This document shows, one piece after another, positions 1 through 6,120 of a DNA stretch of 20,045 nt (the stretch's first letter is position 1; every line of letters begins with the position of its first letter). Both the position numbers and the translations under genes were made by a program. Under the pieces are notes generated by a model that saw only the letters and a list, made by a program, of their open reading frames with translations, was not told where the DNA came from and did not search any database. Source of the stretch: a virus; the IMG/VR virus record IMGVR_UViG_3300044681_000608, positions 1 through 20,045 of that record; one strand, 5' to 3'.

Positions 1-762
1 CTCTTCTTTCATAGAAGAGAATTCTTTAACGTCTTCTTCTAAATTTTTGATTTCAGATAAAAGTCTATCTATTTCTTTTTCTACTTTTTCTATTTTCTTT
101 GCGTTGTTTGATATATTTTCTTCTTGTTTATTTTTTAAAGTAACAATATTATCCTCTTGAATACTTTTCTTTTCTTTTAGTATTTCCATACTAGCATTTG
201 TTTCTAGTGTTCTTTCCTTTAGAATGGATAATTTACTTTTAATAACAACATTCATTGTACTAAAAATATTAATATTCAAAATGTCTTCTATAACTTCCCT
301 TCTATCTGCAGCGGTCAACTGCATGAAAGGAACAAAGGAAGAACTACCCAAAGTAACAATTTGGGTAAAGGACTTATAGTTCATTTTTAGAATCTGTTCT
401 TCTAAAAATCGCTGATAATCCTTTGATTTTGCGTTTTGTTTTATCAGTTCTCCATTTTTATAAATCTCAAATTTTTTTGGTTTCAATCCTCTGATAACTT
501 CATATGAATTACTGCCAATATCAAACGTAAGATGAACTACACAATTTTTATTGTTTATACTATTCACTAGTTGAGGAATATTAATTTTTCTAAACGGCTT
601 TCCAAATAAAGCAAAAGTAATAGAATCCAATAGGGCATACGATTTACCATGCCCATTGGATCCAGTTACAAGAGTCATCTGATTATTTTCAAAACTTACA
701 GTAGTAAAATAATTACCAAAAGAACCAAAGTTCTTAAACTTCACATTTTTGAATTGAATCAT
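1..762 (-). CDS. 46: gp46 recombination endonuclease ATPase subunit (Rad50/SbcC family), 5' part only
   Basis: This is the large subunit of the gp46/gp47 complex, the phage version of Rad50/Mre11, which resects DNA ends to start recombination-dependent replication. The first 254 codons are open from the ATG at 762 to the window edge, so the gene is cut by the window and not broken. A Walker A motif GSNGHGKS lies at residues 34-41, after an N-terminal strand typical of SMC-like ATPases. A Q-loop region follows (KSFTQIVTLGSSSF, around residue 145). From about residue 190 the chain is rich in Lys, Glu and Leu with heptad character, the start of the long coiled coil. The Walker B and signature motifs must lie beyond the edge. 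The ATG is 5 nt after the stop of the SET-like gene, with an AAGG upstream. The neighbouring gp47 gene fits the assignment. Confidence 0.95.
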   Translation of the reverse strand, partial: MIQFKNVKFKNFGSFGNYFTTVSFENNQMTLVTGSNGHGKSYALLDSITFALFGKPFRKINIPQLVNSINNKNCVVHLTFDIGSNSYEVIRGLKPKKFEIYKNGELIKQNAKSKDYQRFLEEQILKMNYKSFTQIVTLGSSSFVPFMQLTAADRREVIEDILNINIFSTMNVVIKSKLSILKERTLETNASMEILKEKKSIQEDNIVTLKNKQEENISNNAKKIEKVEKEIDRLLSEIKNLEEDVKEFSSMKEE

Positions 763-767
763 CTATA

Positions 768-917
768 TCAATCAACCTTTATGCTAGTTAGATCTTTGCC
801 GTCTACCATTGATTTAAATTTTGAAGATTTAACTTCATCTGTTTTCACTGGTTCTTCTTGCTTTGGTTCTTCTTGCTTTGGTTGTTGTGCCTTTTTCTTT
901 CCGCAGCCACATCCCAT
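768..917 (-). CDS. Possible internally started 49-residue MGCGCGKKK protein, in frame with the SET-like gene
   Basis: An ATG at 917-915, inside the SET-like gene and in the same frame, would give a 49-residue product starting MGCGCGKKK, followed by a Gln/Pro/Glu repeat and a short charged tail. It is preceded by AAAGGAT (930-924) with a 6-nt gap, a better ribosome site than the one for the full-length gene. The preceding 30 residues are low-complexity Ser/Asn/Asp/Lys linker, which suggests that two units were joined. I have the impression that short stand-alone MGCGCGKK proteins occur in marine phages, but this was not checked. It may be only the C-terminal tail of the longer protein. Confidence 0.35.
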   Translation of the reverse strand: MGCGCGKKKAQQPKQEEPKQEEPVKTDEVKSSKFKSMVDGKDLTSIKVD

Positions 918-1451
918 TTTTTTATCCTTTTTGTTATTATCCCCACTACTATCTATACTTTGAGAATCTTTTGATTCATTATTTGATTCATTACTAGAAG
1001 TGGTAGCAAGTATTACAGGCGAATCTTTTTCTATATGAGTATGTGCTCTAATAATAAAAACATTAAAATTTGGATCATGCATATATACTGCATTTCCAAT
1101 ACTGTCATTTGAATATAAACAAAAATTACCTAGACCAATGATAATAGGATGCCCTTCCTTTTCGAATTCATCAATATTTCTGTTATCTATTACCCCATAA
1201 TTAAATAAAACATCATCCATTGAATTAGGTGTTTTGGTTAAATCTTCGTATGAGGTATGAAGACTTAATGATGGGCATATCTCTATAATATCGCCCCTAT
1301 TAATATCTTCCTTTGCAAGTAAAACATATCCATTTTTAGTTGATTTAATCTTTACTTTTGGCTCTGGGATATCCATAAAGGAAAGTTTATGTTCTGTATT
1401 TTTATTAAATCCTATTGATTTAAGTATCCACTCTATACTCTTCTTTTTCAT
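768..1451 (-). CDS. SET-domain-like protein with a C-terminal GCGCGKKK tail, function unknown
   Basis: The 227-residue protein sits between gp47 and gp46 and overlaps the gp47 stop by four bases (ATGA). Residues 33-149 follow the SET lysine-methyltransferase pattern: GYVLLAKEDINRGDIIE (41-57) resembles the N-terminal SET motif, IGLGNFCLYSNDSIGNAVY (105-123) resembles the NHS-x-x-PN segment, and a strand at 131-149 sits where the GEE-L-x-x-Y motif is expected. The usual NHS reads SND, and the terminal catalytic Tyr position is not obvious, so activity is doubtful. Residues 150-178 form a Ser/Asn/Asp linker. Residues 179-227 begin MGCGCGKKK and carry a tandem KQEEP repeat. The internal Met has its own good ribosome site (separate entry). 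The SET assignment rests on pattern recognition only. The product could modify a host or phage protein, but no target can be read from the sequence. Confidence 0.6.
   Translation of the reverse strand: MKKKSIEWILKSIGFNKNTEHKLSFMDIPEPKVKIKSTKNGYVLLAKEDINRGDIIEICPSLSLHTSYEDLTKTPNSMDDVLFNYGVIDNRNIDEFEKEGHPIIIGLGNFCLYSNDSIGNAVYMHDPNFNVFIIRAHTHIEKDSPVILATTSSNESNNESKDSQSIDSSGDNNKKDKKMGCGCGKKKAQQPKQEEPKQEEPVKTDEVKSSKFKSMVDGKDLTSIKVD
851..880. repeat. Two perfect 15-bp tandem repeats encoding KQEEP
   Basis: The 15-bp unit GTTCTTCTTGCTTTG (plus strand) occurs twice in a row with no mismatch. It keeps the reading frame and encodes the KQEEPKQEEP part of the tail. It is a likely slippage site where repeat number could vary between related phages. 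Confidence 0.85.
924..930 (-). promoter_or_regulatory. Internal Shine-Dalgarno AAAGGAT
   Basis: The minus strand reads AAAGGAT, then 6 nt of A/T, then ATG at 917. It lies inside the SET-like coding region and could start a separate short protein. Confidence 0.4.
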
Positions 1452-2479
1452 TGGTCTAAAGCCTCCAAATATATTTCATTTGATATTTTTTTTAAAAAGT
1501 TTTTATCTATCTCAATCTCTAAACTATCTATCTCTTCGCTAATGATTGTTATCGTATCTTTTGATAAATCAACTGCTTTTCTTTCTAAATCCTCAATAGA
1601 AAAATCTTCTATTACACTCATTTCATATGGATTATTTAGTTCTATCTGATTGATTATCAAATCTACTTTTTTCCTATCTGTGTTTTTTGAAACCAAAATT
1701 TTTACAAACTTGTCTCTCAAAAAACTATAATCATCTATTATATCATCAGTTGATATATTGTAAAACATTTTTTCTTTATTTTCTATAAAAATAATAGAAT
1801 CATCTTCGGTATCAAAGATGTGAAATCCTTTTATGTCATCTAAATCAGAATAAGTTATTTGGTATTGTGTTCCCAAATATTTAATGTTTCCCTTTGATGA
1901 TTTGTTATGAAAGTGACCAGACAAAACCATTTTAAACCTCTTAAACACATCATCATCCATACCACCCATGTGTTTAATCCCTCTCATAACTTCATATCCA
2001 TTCAATTCTAAATGACCACATAAAATATCAGCAGATGTATTTTGTATAAATTGCAATACCTTTTCTTTGTTTTCTTCACATATCCATGGAATAAAACAAA
2101 AAATAGTAGATTCAAATGTCTTAACAACGGGATCCAATGAATATAGAATATTCCTGGAATATTCTGATAGAATCTGATCTATTGAATTTAGTGAATTGGT
2201 ATTTTTATAATAGGTATCATGATTACCTATTAGCATATGCATTTTTATGTTATCACAAACCAGCACATCTAAGAATCTTTTCCTTACTTCATTTAATGTG
2301 TGGAAATTGATGTACTTTCTTCTATCAAAGAAATCACCAAGATGGAAAATATGTTTTATGTTATTTTCTTTGAGATATGGAAAAAACTGATTCTCAAAGA
2401 AACGAAGAAAATAATCTAAAAATAACTGATGGTCATTTCGAGCACCGAAATGTGTATCATTTATCATCGCTATTTTCAT
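1448..2479 (-). CDS. 47: gp47 recombination endonuclease nuclease subunit (Mre11/SbcD family)
   Basis: This is the nuclease partner of gp46. All Mre11-type metallophosphoesterase motifs are visible, counted from the ATG at 2479: DTHFG (D8, H10), GDFFDRR (D49), GNHD (N86, H87, D88), GHLE (H156) and GHFH (H189, H191). These residues bind the two metal ions. Length is 343 residues, close to T4 gp47. A longer reading to 2506 adds nine residues, but the ATG at 2479 starts the conserved MKIAMINDTHFG segment and has AAAGGT just upstream. The start overlaps the 3' end of gp55 by 23 bases, and the stop overlaps the next start as ATGA, so translation is probably coupled across 55, 47 and the SET-like gene. 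Confidence 0.96.
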   Translation of the reverse strand: MKIAMINDTHFGARNDHQLFLDYFLRFFENQFFPYLKENNIKHIFHLGDFFDRRKYINFHTLNEVRKRFLDVLVCDNIKMHMLIGNHDTYYKNTNSLNSIDQILSEYSRNILYSLDPVVKTFESTIFCFIPWICEENKEKVLQFIQNTSADILCGHLELNGYEVMRGIKHMGGMDDDVFKRFKMVLSGHFHNKSSKGNIKYLGTQYQITYSDLDDIKGFHIFDTEDDSIIFIENKEKMFYNISTDDIIDDYSFLRDKFVKILVSKNTDRKKVDLIINQIELNNPYEMSVIEDFSIEDLERKAVDLSKDTITIISEEIDSLEIEIDKNFLKKISNEIYLEALDQ

Positions 2480-2984
2480 TGTTTTTACCTTTTTTATTTT
2501 TTCCAAATTTATCTAAATCATTTTTGGACAGAGAAAAATAATCTGCCATTTGATCTTCTATATTTTTGTCGGAATCAAAAAAATTATCACTAAACCACCT
2601 TCTAACAGAACCATCTTCATCTAACTTTTGAAGCATTTTGTATTTTACAAAGTTTTGTTTTTTTTCTTTTTCTATCCTACGAATAAATGCGTAATAGGTT
2701 ATTTGAGTAAAGTAAGAAAATGGATTATTTGATTTATCTGGATCAAAGTTATGAGCATACATGAGGCAGTTCTCAACAGCATCTCCAATCATATCTTCTC
2801 GAAATGGATAGTTTGCAAAGTTGGATTTAAAAGATAGGTGCTCTGCTATCTTCCAAAAGCATTCACCTATGTAATCACTGACAGGTGGTTTTTCATCCCC
2901 CTGTAGAATTGCTTCCAAAACCTTTTTCTTCCACTGTTTTATTTCATCAAAGAATCGTTCATTATCAATGTAGTTATTCGCCAT
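2457..2984 (-). CDS. 55: gp55 sigma factor for late transcription
   Basis: This is the phage-encoded minimal sigma factor that directs host RNA polymerase to late promoters of the TATAAATA type. The product is 175 residues from the ATG at 2984, near T4 gp55 in size. Residues 61-110 look like sigma region 2: FREDMIGDAVENCLMYAHNFDP, then NPFSYFTQITYYAFIRRIEKEKKQ. The reading frame stays open up to 3188, but the upstream 68 residues overlap the Sm-like gene and look like a shadow; AAGGG at 2995-2991 selects the 2984 start. T4 gp55 ends in a short tail that binds the sliding clamp gp45; here the last 15 residues are Lys, Asn and acidic, with no clear hydrophobic clamp motif. Its product explains the late octamers found further right. 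Its leader holds overlapping opposite promoter elements. Confidence 0.93.
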   Translation of the reverse strand: MANNYIDNERFFDEIKQWKKKVLEAILQGDEKPPVSDYIGECFWKIAEHLSFKSNFANYPFREDMIGDAVENCLMYAHNFDPDKSNNPFSYFTQITYYAFIRRIEKEKKQNFVKYKMLQKLDEDGSVRRWFSDNFFDSDKNIEDQMADYFSLSKNDLDKFGKNKKGKNNENSDDK

Positions 2985-2990
2985 ATTTTT

Positions 2991-2995
2991 CCCTT
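2991..2995 (-). promoter_or_regulatory. Ribosome binding site AAGGG that sets the gp55 start
   Basis: AAGGG lies 6 nt before the ATG at 2984 and supports this start over the longer open frame. It overlaps the -35 box of the plus-strand promoter by two bases. Confidence 0.75.
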
Positions 2996-3021
2996 GACAT
3001 TTTAAAAAACCGTAGTATAAT
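2994..3021 (+). promoter_or_regulatory. Full-consensus sigma-70 promoter on the plus strand, antisense to all genes
   Basis: TTGACA at 2994-2999, a 16-nt spacer and TATAAT at 3016-3021 match the bacterial housekeeping promoter at all 12 positions. The predicted start is G3028. It points away from gp55 into the 3' end of the Sm-like gene, against all annotated genes. No plus-strand protein gene with a ribosome site follows. Confidence 0.6.
3014..3019 (-). promoter_or_regulatory. Weak candidate promoter -10 (TATACT) for gp55
   Basis: The minus strand reads TATACT at 3019-3014, five of six matches to the sigma-70 -10 box. A hexamer 17 nt upstream (TTCTCT) matches TTGACA at only three positions, so an activator would probably be needed. 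Transcription would start near 3007 and give a leader of about 23 nt including AAGGG. The box shares four bases with the plus-strand TATAAT, so the two promoters could not be occupied together. Confidence 0.3.
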
Positions 3022-3027
3022 TCGAGT

Positions 3028-3116
3028 GTTAACGAGAGAGAAGGGTAATTAGTATTCTCTAGGATCAGAACTCCAATCAGTCCAACGATTACCATAATCT
3101 GGATGATTGGTTTGTT
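3028..3116 (+). ncRNA. Candidate small antisense RNA over the 3' end of the Sm-like gene
   Basis: This is predicted from three signals in a row on the plus strand. A consensus promoter would start an RNA at about 3028. A 6-bp inverted repeat follows (AGAGAA 3037-3042 with TTCTCT 3055-3060). Then comes a longer hairpin, left arm 3073-3090 and right arm 3096-3110, 15 bp with bulges of one and two bases and a 5-nt loop, followed by TTTGTT. The RNA would be about 90 nt, complementary to the last 22 codons of the Sm-like gene and part of the gap before gp55. The stem is not GC-rich and the T run is broken, so termination may be partial. The arms also encode protein on the other strand, so the hairpin could be chance. 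Confidence 0.4.
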
Positions 3117-3639
3117 CCTCCGTAGTTTCATCGCTAATTTCTTCTGGGGGAAATTGAAATTCAAACTCCCATTCAACTTCTTCACCATTCATTCCCATAC
3201 CTAAAATCTCAGCCAAAGATCTACCATCGCCATCTTCATCAGACATTTTCTTTGCCTGATCAATCATAGAATCGAGATATTTCTGAAACTCATTTTCCAT
3301 ATCTTTTTTTACCGAATCCAAATTCTTTATTGATTTTGGTTTGGTATCACTTTGTTTTTTTTCTTTTTCTTTCTCATACAAAGAGATAGCCTCCTTGAGT
3401 GGAGTGCTATAACTAATCACTAAATCTCTTGGTATTTTAATAAATTTATCAGCACTGTAAGATACCCAGTCTCTCAGAATTGTAACTTCCCTCTGAGATC
3501 CTGTGTATGGATCAGTCATGAGCATAGTTCGGAATGCCATTGGAAATTCCATTGACAGTTTACCCTTTTCTGACTCTACTAATTTAGTAATGATTTCCTC
3601 ACCTGACTTTAATTTAAGAATTCTGTATGCTGGATCCAT
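3049..3639 (-). CDS. Sm-like (LSM/Hfq-type fold) conserved phage protein, function unknown
   Basis: The 196-residue protein lies between uvsW and gp55. Residues 5-90 have the strand pattern of an Sm-like domain: YRILKLKSGEEIITKLVE (5-22), then KLSMEFPMAFRT (27-38), then a VTILRDWVSYSADKFIKIPRDLVISYSTP segment (52-80) leading into a helix. I assign the fold from this pattern only; RNA binding has not been shown. Residues 91-150 are Lys/Glu/Asp-rich and include DEDGDGRS (134-141). The C-terminal 45 residues are acidic and aromatic and end in SSDPREY. The ATG at 3639 has GAGGAG upstream, which overlaps the uvsW stop, so the two are coupled. Its 3' end is covered by the candidate antisense RNA. 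T4 has no gene here that I recognise. Confidence 0.65.
   Translation of the reverse strand: MDPAYRILKLKSGEEIITKLVESEKGKLSMEFPMAFRTMLMTDPYTGSQREVTILRDWVSYSADKFIKIPRDLVISYSTPLKEAISLYEKEKEKKQSDTKPKSIKNLDSVKKDMENEFQKYLDSMIDQAKKMSDEDGDGRSLAEILGMGMNGEEVEWEFEFQFPPEEISDETTEEQTNHPDYGNRWTDWSSDPREY
3073..3116 (+). terminator. Bulged 15-bp hairpin with T-rich tail, possible terminator of the antisense RNA
   Basis: CCAATCA (3073-3079) pairs with TGATTGG (3104-3110), TCCA (3081-3084) with TGGA (3100-3103), and GATT (3087-3090) with AATC (3096-3099). The right arm is fully paired without a break. TTTGTT follows at 3111-3116. It is weaker than the terminator at 6094-6120. Confidence 0.35.
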
Positions 3640-3649
3640 GCTGTTCTCC

Positions 3650-5119
3650 TCATAGTTTGATTCTTGTCAGATCATATGGAAACTTCTCATTATTATATAT
3701 CTTTAATCGTTCATCTAGGTGTTTCATGGTATGATTCTTATAGCTCTTGTATGAAAAATCGTCTGATATATCGTAAACAAAGGTTTTATCTTTTCCCTGT
3801 GCCTTTCTCAATCCTCTTCCAATCGACTGGAGAACCCGTACAACAGATTTAGATGGCGAAGCAAATACAACATTGTTTATTCTTGGAATATTAATTCCAG
3901 TTGAACATGTTCCATATGAAGCAATCAGAATGGCATTCTCCTCTTGGTTGAGAATATGTCGTATCTTTTCTCTTTGATCTGCATCAGTACCTCCGTGGAT
4001 AAAGAATATCTTTTTATCCTCTGATTCTTGTTGTATTATATCATATAAAACCTTACCGTGCAACTCAACATAGTTGAACAGTACAAGGCTATTTCCCTTG
4101 AGGTTAAGGGAAAGTTTCTTTATAAACTCATTTCGTTTTGTGTTAGATATTATATAACTGATTTCTTCCTGATAAGTTTTCCGTTTCATTTCTTGGACGG
4201 CTTCATCGTCGTATCCAAGAATCAAACACTTTATTTCTATGTCAGATAATAGGTTCTTGTCAATAAGTTTCTTAGTCGAAGTGACGTTATACAGTTTACC
4301 AAATAATCCCTCAATGACAAGTTTATGTGTTTGTGTTCCATCTAGTGTACCTGTTGTTCCGATTCTGAAGTGAGCATTCGTCATCTTGGTCATAAGACCA
4401 GCAAGAGACTTCGCCTTGAATAAGTGACATTCGTCCCCAAAAACACAATCAAACTCGTCAAAGAACTCCTTTGGCATCTTATAAAGGCTTTGCCAAGTTG
4501 AAATTACAATTGGTTTGTTGCTAGCCTTTTCTTCACCTGAAAAAATACGATGCGTATTTCCCTCTACATTCCAAGTCTTATTTGCATAATCCTTGAAGTC
4601 ATTGTATAATTGATTCACCAAGCCAACTGTAGGAACTACGATAAGTATCTTTTTATTTGTTGGTTGATTCAGACAATACCGAACCAACATGTAAATAATC
4701 AAAGATTTACCACTACCAGTCGGAGATAAAAGTAGTGCTCGTTTTTTTCTGATGGCATGATAAACTGCTTTTAACTGATGTACATGGGGAGTTATTTTTA
4801 ACTTTAAAGACTTAACAAAATCCATGAACTGTTCTTTAGTTTCAGTTCCTGTTTCTAATAACTTTTCACTGTCTATCTCGTATTTGTACTTACGGTCTTC
4901 TGCAAAACGAATGATATAATCCAACAACCCAGCATATATTGTTCTTCCGTATAGATTGAATAGCCTTATCTGACCATCCCATATTTTCTTTTTATATGCT
5001 GGTGTGTATTGATAATTTGGAACGTAGAATGTAAAATAGCCGTTTAATTCTTTTGCTATATCTTTCTCTGATTCTACGATTAAATTAACTGCATCTTTTT
5101 GCCGAATGATTATATCCAT
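3650..5119 (-). CDS. uvsW: UvsW ATP-dependent RNA-DNA and branched-DNA helicase
   Basis: UvsW is a superfamily 2 helicase that removes R-loops at origins and moves branched recombination intermediates, shifting the phage from origin-dependent to recombination-dependent replication. The 489-residue product shows an N-terminal substrate-binding region (1-110), Walker A SPTGSGKS (132-139), the DEAH-type box DECH (229-232), motif III TGT (256-258), a C-terminal RecA domain with SYGTCSTGINIP (401-412), and motif VI QSIGRGLR (431-438). Length matches T4 UvsW at about 500. A TTG one codon upstream would also be in frame, but the ATG at 5119 shares one base with the uvsY stop (TGATG) and has AAGGA upstream, so it is chosen. 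Its place beside uvsY and gp46/47 fits its role. Confidence 0.96.
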   Translation of the reverse strand: MDIIIRQKDAVNLIVESEKDIAKELNGYFTFYVPNYQYTPAYKKKIWDGQIRLFNLYGRTIYAGLLDYIIRFAEDRKYKYEIDSEKLLETGTETKEQFMDFVKSLKLKITPHVHQLKAVYHAIRKKRALLLSPTGSGKSLIIYMLVRYCLNQPTNKKILIVVPTVGLVNQLYNDFKDYANKTWNVEGNTHRIFSGEEKASNKPIVISTWQSLYKMPKEFFDEFDCVFGDECHLFKAKSLAGLMTKMTNAHFRIGTTGTLDGTQTHKLVIEGLFGKLYNVTSTKKLIDKNLLSDIEIKCLILGYDDEAVQEMKRKTYQEEISYIISNTKRNEFIKKLSLNLKGNSLVLFNYVELHGKVLYDIIQQESEDKKIFFIHGGTDADQREKIRHILNQEENAILIASYGTCSTGINIPRINNVVFASPSKSVVRVLQSIGRGLRKAQGKDKTFVYDISDDFSYKSYKNHTMKHLDERLKIYNNEKFPYDLTRIKL

Positions 5120-5553
5120 CAAATTCCTTGTGTAAATTTAATCCACTCAATTGCAGATTTTATATTCCATTGTCTTCCGGTAATAATTTTAATTACCTCT
5201 TCCAGATAAGAACAAGTTGACTTCTGCAGTGATATTTTTGCTCGTATTTTTTGCAAATCACGATCAGAGTCTAAAAACATTGGTATATCTGTTTTTAATA
5301 TGTTGTGCTCAAATGGTTCCCAATCATTTCTCCGTAAATCATCATCACCCATCTTTCCTGTGTAATAAAGCCATTTATCACGTTTCATTGTCTTTTCTTC
5401 AAACTCTAACTTTTCAAGTTGAAGTTTAGCGTTTTCATATAAAACAAGATATTTATTATGTAATTGTGGAGTTCTTAGTGATTCTGAATTTAGATCGGTT
5501 TCATTAATTTTAATATCATCTTCTACCATTCGACGAAGAGATTCAATGTTCAT
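5119..5553 (-). CDS. uvsY: UvsY recombination mediator protein
   Basis: UvsY helps the phage recombinase UvsX replace single-strand binding protein gp32 on single-stranded DNA. The 144-residue, mostly helical and charged protein fits T4 UvsY (137 residues) in length and layout. There is a KRDKWLYYTGKMGDDDLRR segment (58-76), equivalent to the T4 region around LDYYSGRGDGDEF, a Lys/Asp-rich middle, and a C-terminal helix ending KSAIEWIKF. It lies directly upstream of uvsW, as in related phages. The ATG at 5553 has GAGGT 5 nt upstream, and the stop overlaps the uvsW start by one base. No enzyme motif is expected. Confidence 0.88.
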   Translation of the reverse strand: MNIESLRRMVEDDIKINETDLNSESLRTPQLHNKYLVLYENAKLQLEKLEFEEKTMKRDKWLYYTGKMGDDDLRRNDWEPFEHNILKTDIPMFLDSDRDLQKIRAKISLQKSTCSYLEEVIKIITGRQWNIKSAIEWIKFTQGI

Positions 5554-5560
5554 TTTTACC

Positions 5561-6079
5561 TCACAGTTTTATTAAATCATAATAAAGAAATCTAAATGTA
5601 GCGGCAGATGATATCTGAAGTGAATCTGCTGCTGTTGTTGTAAAGGAAAATCCAGTTAATGCAATAGGAAAGAAATTATAAAAAACAAATTTAAAATTTG
5701 GCTGATATGTTTTTGTTAATACAGTTAATTCTGCAGTTGTAGTAGATTCGTAGCAGTTTTTATACATTATTTCTTCTGAGTTGTCATTCAATGGACCAAG
5801 ACGCCTCATCCATTCATATATTTCTCTCCAGGACTCCAATTCCTCATCTACAAGAAAACTTATAGTTAGATCAGAAAAAATATACTTACCTGTTCCAATT
5901 GGCTGATTTACTCCATATGCAGTTTTCAAATCAGTACTTATGAATTCAATTGATGGGATATTTACACCAGTGATAAACTGACTCAGAATTGGTATTCTGG
6001 AAGTAGTAAACTTAAACTGGTTTGCAGTTAAAAGATTGTATGTTGTTGGTGTGTTACCAAGTCCGTTATTATCTGCCAT
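5561..6079 (-). CDS. Tail-tube-fold protein, probable tail tube terminator (gp3-like)
   Basis: The 172-residue protein starts MADNNGLGNTPTTYNLLTAN. The pattern NQFKFTTSRIPILSQFITGVNIPSIEF, followed by a conserved IGTGKYIFSDLTISFLVDEE and an EIYEWMRRLGP helix, resembles the gp19/gp54 tail-tube family fold. Neck, sheath and tube genes are already assigned elsewhere in the window. In marine T4-like phages the gene between 23 and uvsY is, as I recall, called gp3 (tail completion and sheath stabiliser); T4 gp3 has 176 residues, close to this. The name is an inference, and a baseplate tube protein is the alternative. A frame extension to 6106 (GTG) would run through the terminator hairpin and is rejected. 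The late octamer lies only 5 nt before the ATG, so its mRNA may lack a leader. Confidence 0.65.
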   Translation of the reverse strand: MADNNGLGNTPTTYNLLTANQFKFTTSRIPILSQFITGVNIPSIEFISTDLKTAYGVNQPIGTGKYIFSDLTISFLVDEELESWREIYEWMRRLGPLNDNSEEIMYKNCYESTTTAELTVLTKTYQPNFKFVFYNFFPIALTGFSFTTTAADSLQISSAATFRFLYYDLIKL

Positions 6080-6084
6080 AATAC

Positions 6085-6092
6085 TATTTATA
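6085..6092 (-). promoter_or_regulatory. Late promoter octamer TATAAATA before the gp3-like gene
   Basis: This is an exact match to the T4 late promoter octamer recognised by gp55-containing polymerase. It follows directly on the T run of the gp23 terminator. The start would fall about at the ATG at 6079. Confidence 0.75.
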
Positions 6093-6093
6093 T

Positions 6094-6120
6094 AAAAAAA
6101 GAGCACTCCGAAGAGTGCTC
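6094..6120 (-). terminator. Strong intrinsic terminator after gp23 (UUCG loop)
   Basis: An 8-bp perfect stem GAGCACTC/GAGTGCTC (6101-6108 with 6113-6120) closes a TTCG loop on the minus strand, the extra-stable C(UUCG)G form, followed by seven Ts (6100-6094). It lies 25 nt after the gp23 stop. The other strand has CTTTATTTTT after the stem, so it may act in both directions. Confidence 0.93.

Noticed and set aside
649-963. A 104-codon plus-strand open frame over the gp46 start and SET-like gene end
   Set aside because: It is antisense to two supported genes, its Ser/Phe-rich end is the mirror of the KQEEP repeat, and no promoter or ribosome site was seen.
1633-1639. CTAAATA inside gp47 as a late promoter
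   Set aside because: It lies in the middle of a coding region and no gene starts shortly after it.
2985-3188. Longer N-terminus for gp55
   Set aside because: The extra 68 residues overlap the Sm-like gene and do not look like sigma sequence; AAGGG before the ATG at 2984 fits better.
3075-3200. Small plus-strand protein after the antisense promoter
   Set aside because: The only ATG frame seen there gives 33 residues and lacks a ribosome site, so a noncoding RNA is preferred.
4230-4264. Minus-strand TTGACA inside uvsW
   Set aside because: No acceptable -10 box was found 16-18 nt downstream.
6080-6106. Longer start (GTG at 6106) for the gp3-like protein
   Set aside because: It would begin inside the terminator stem and translate its T run, and the added residues resemble nothing.
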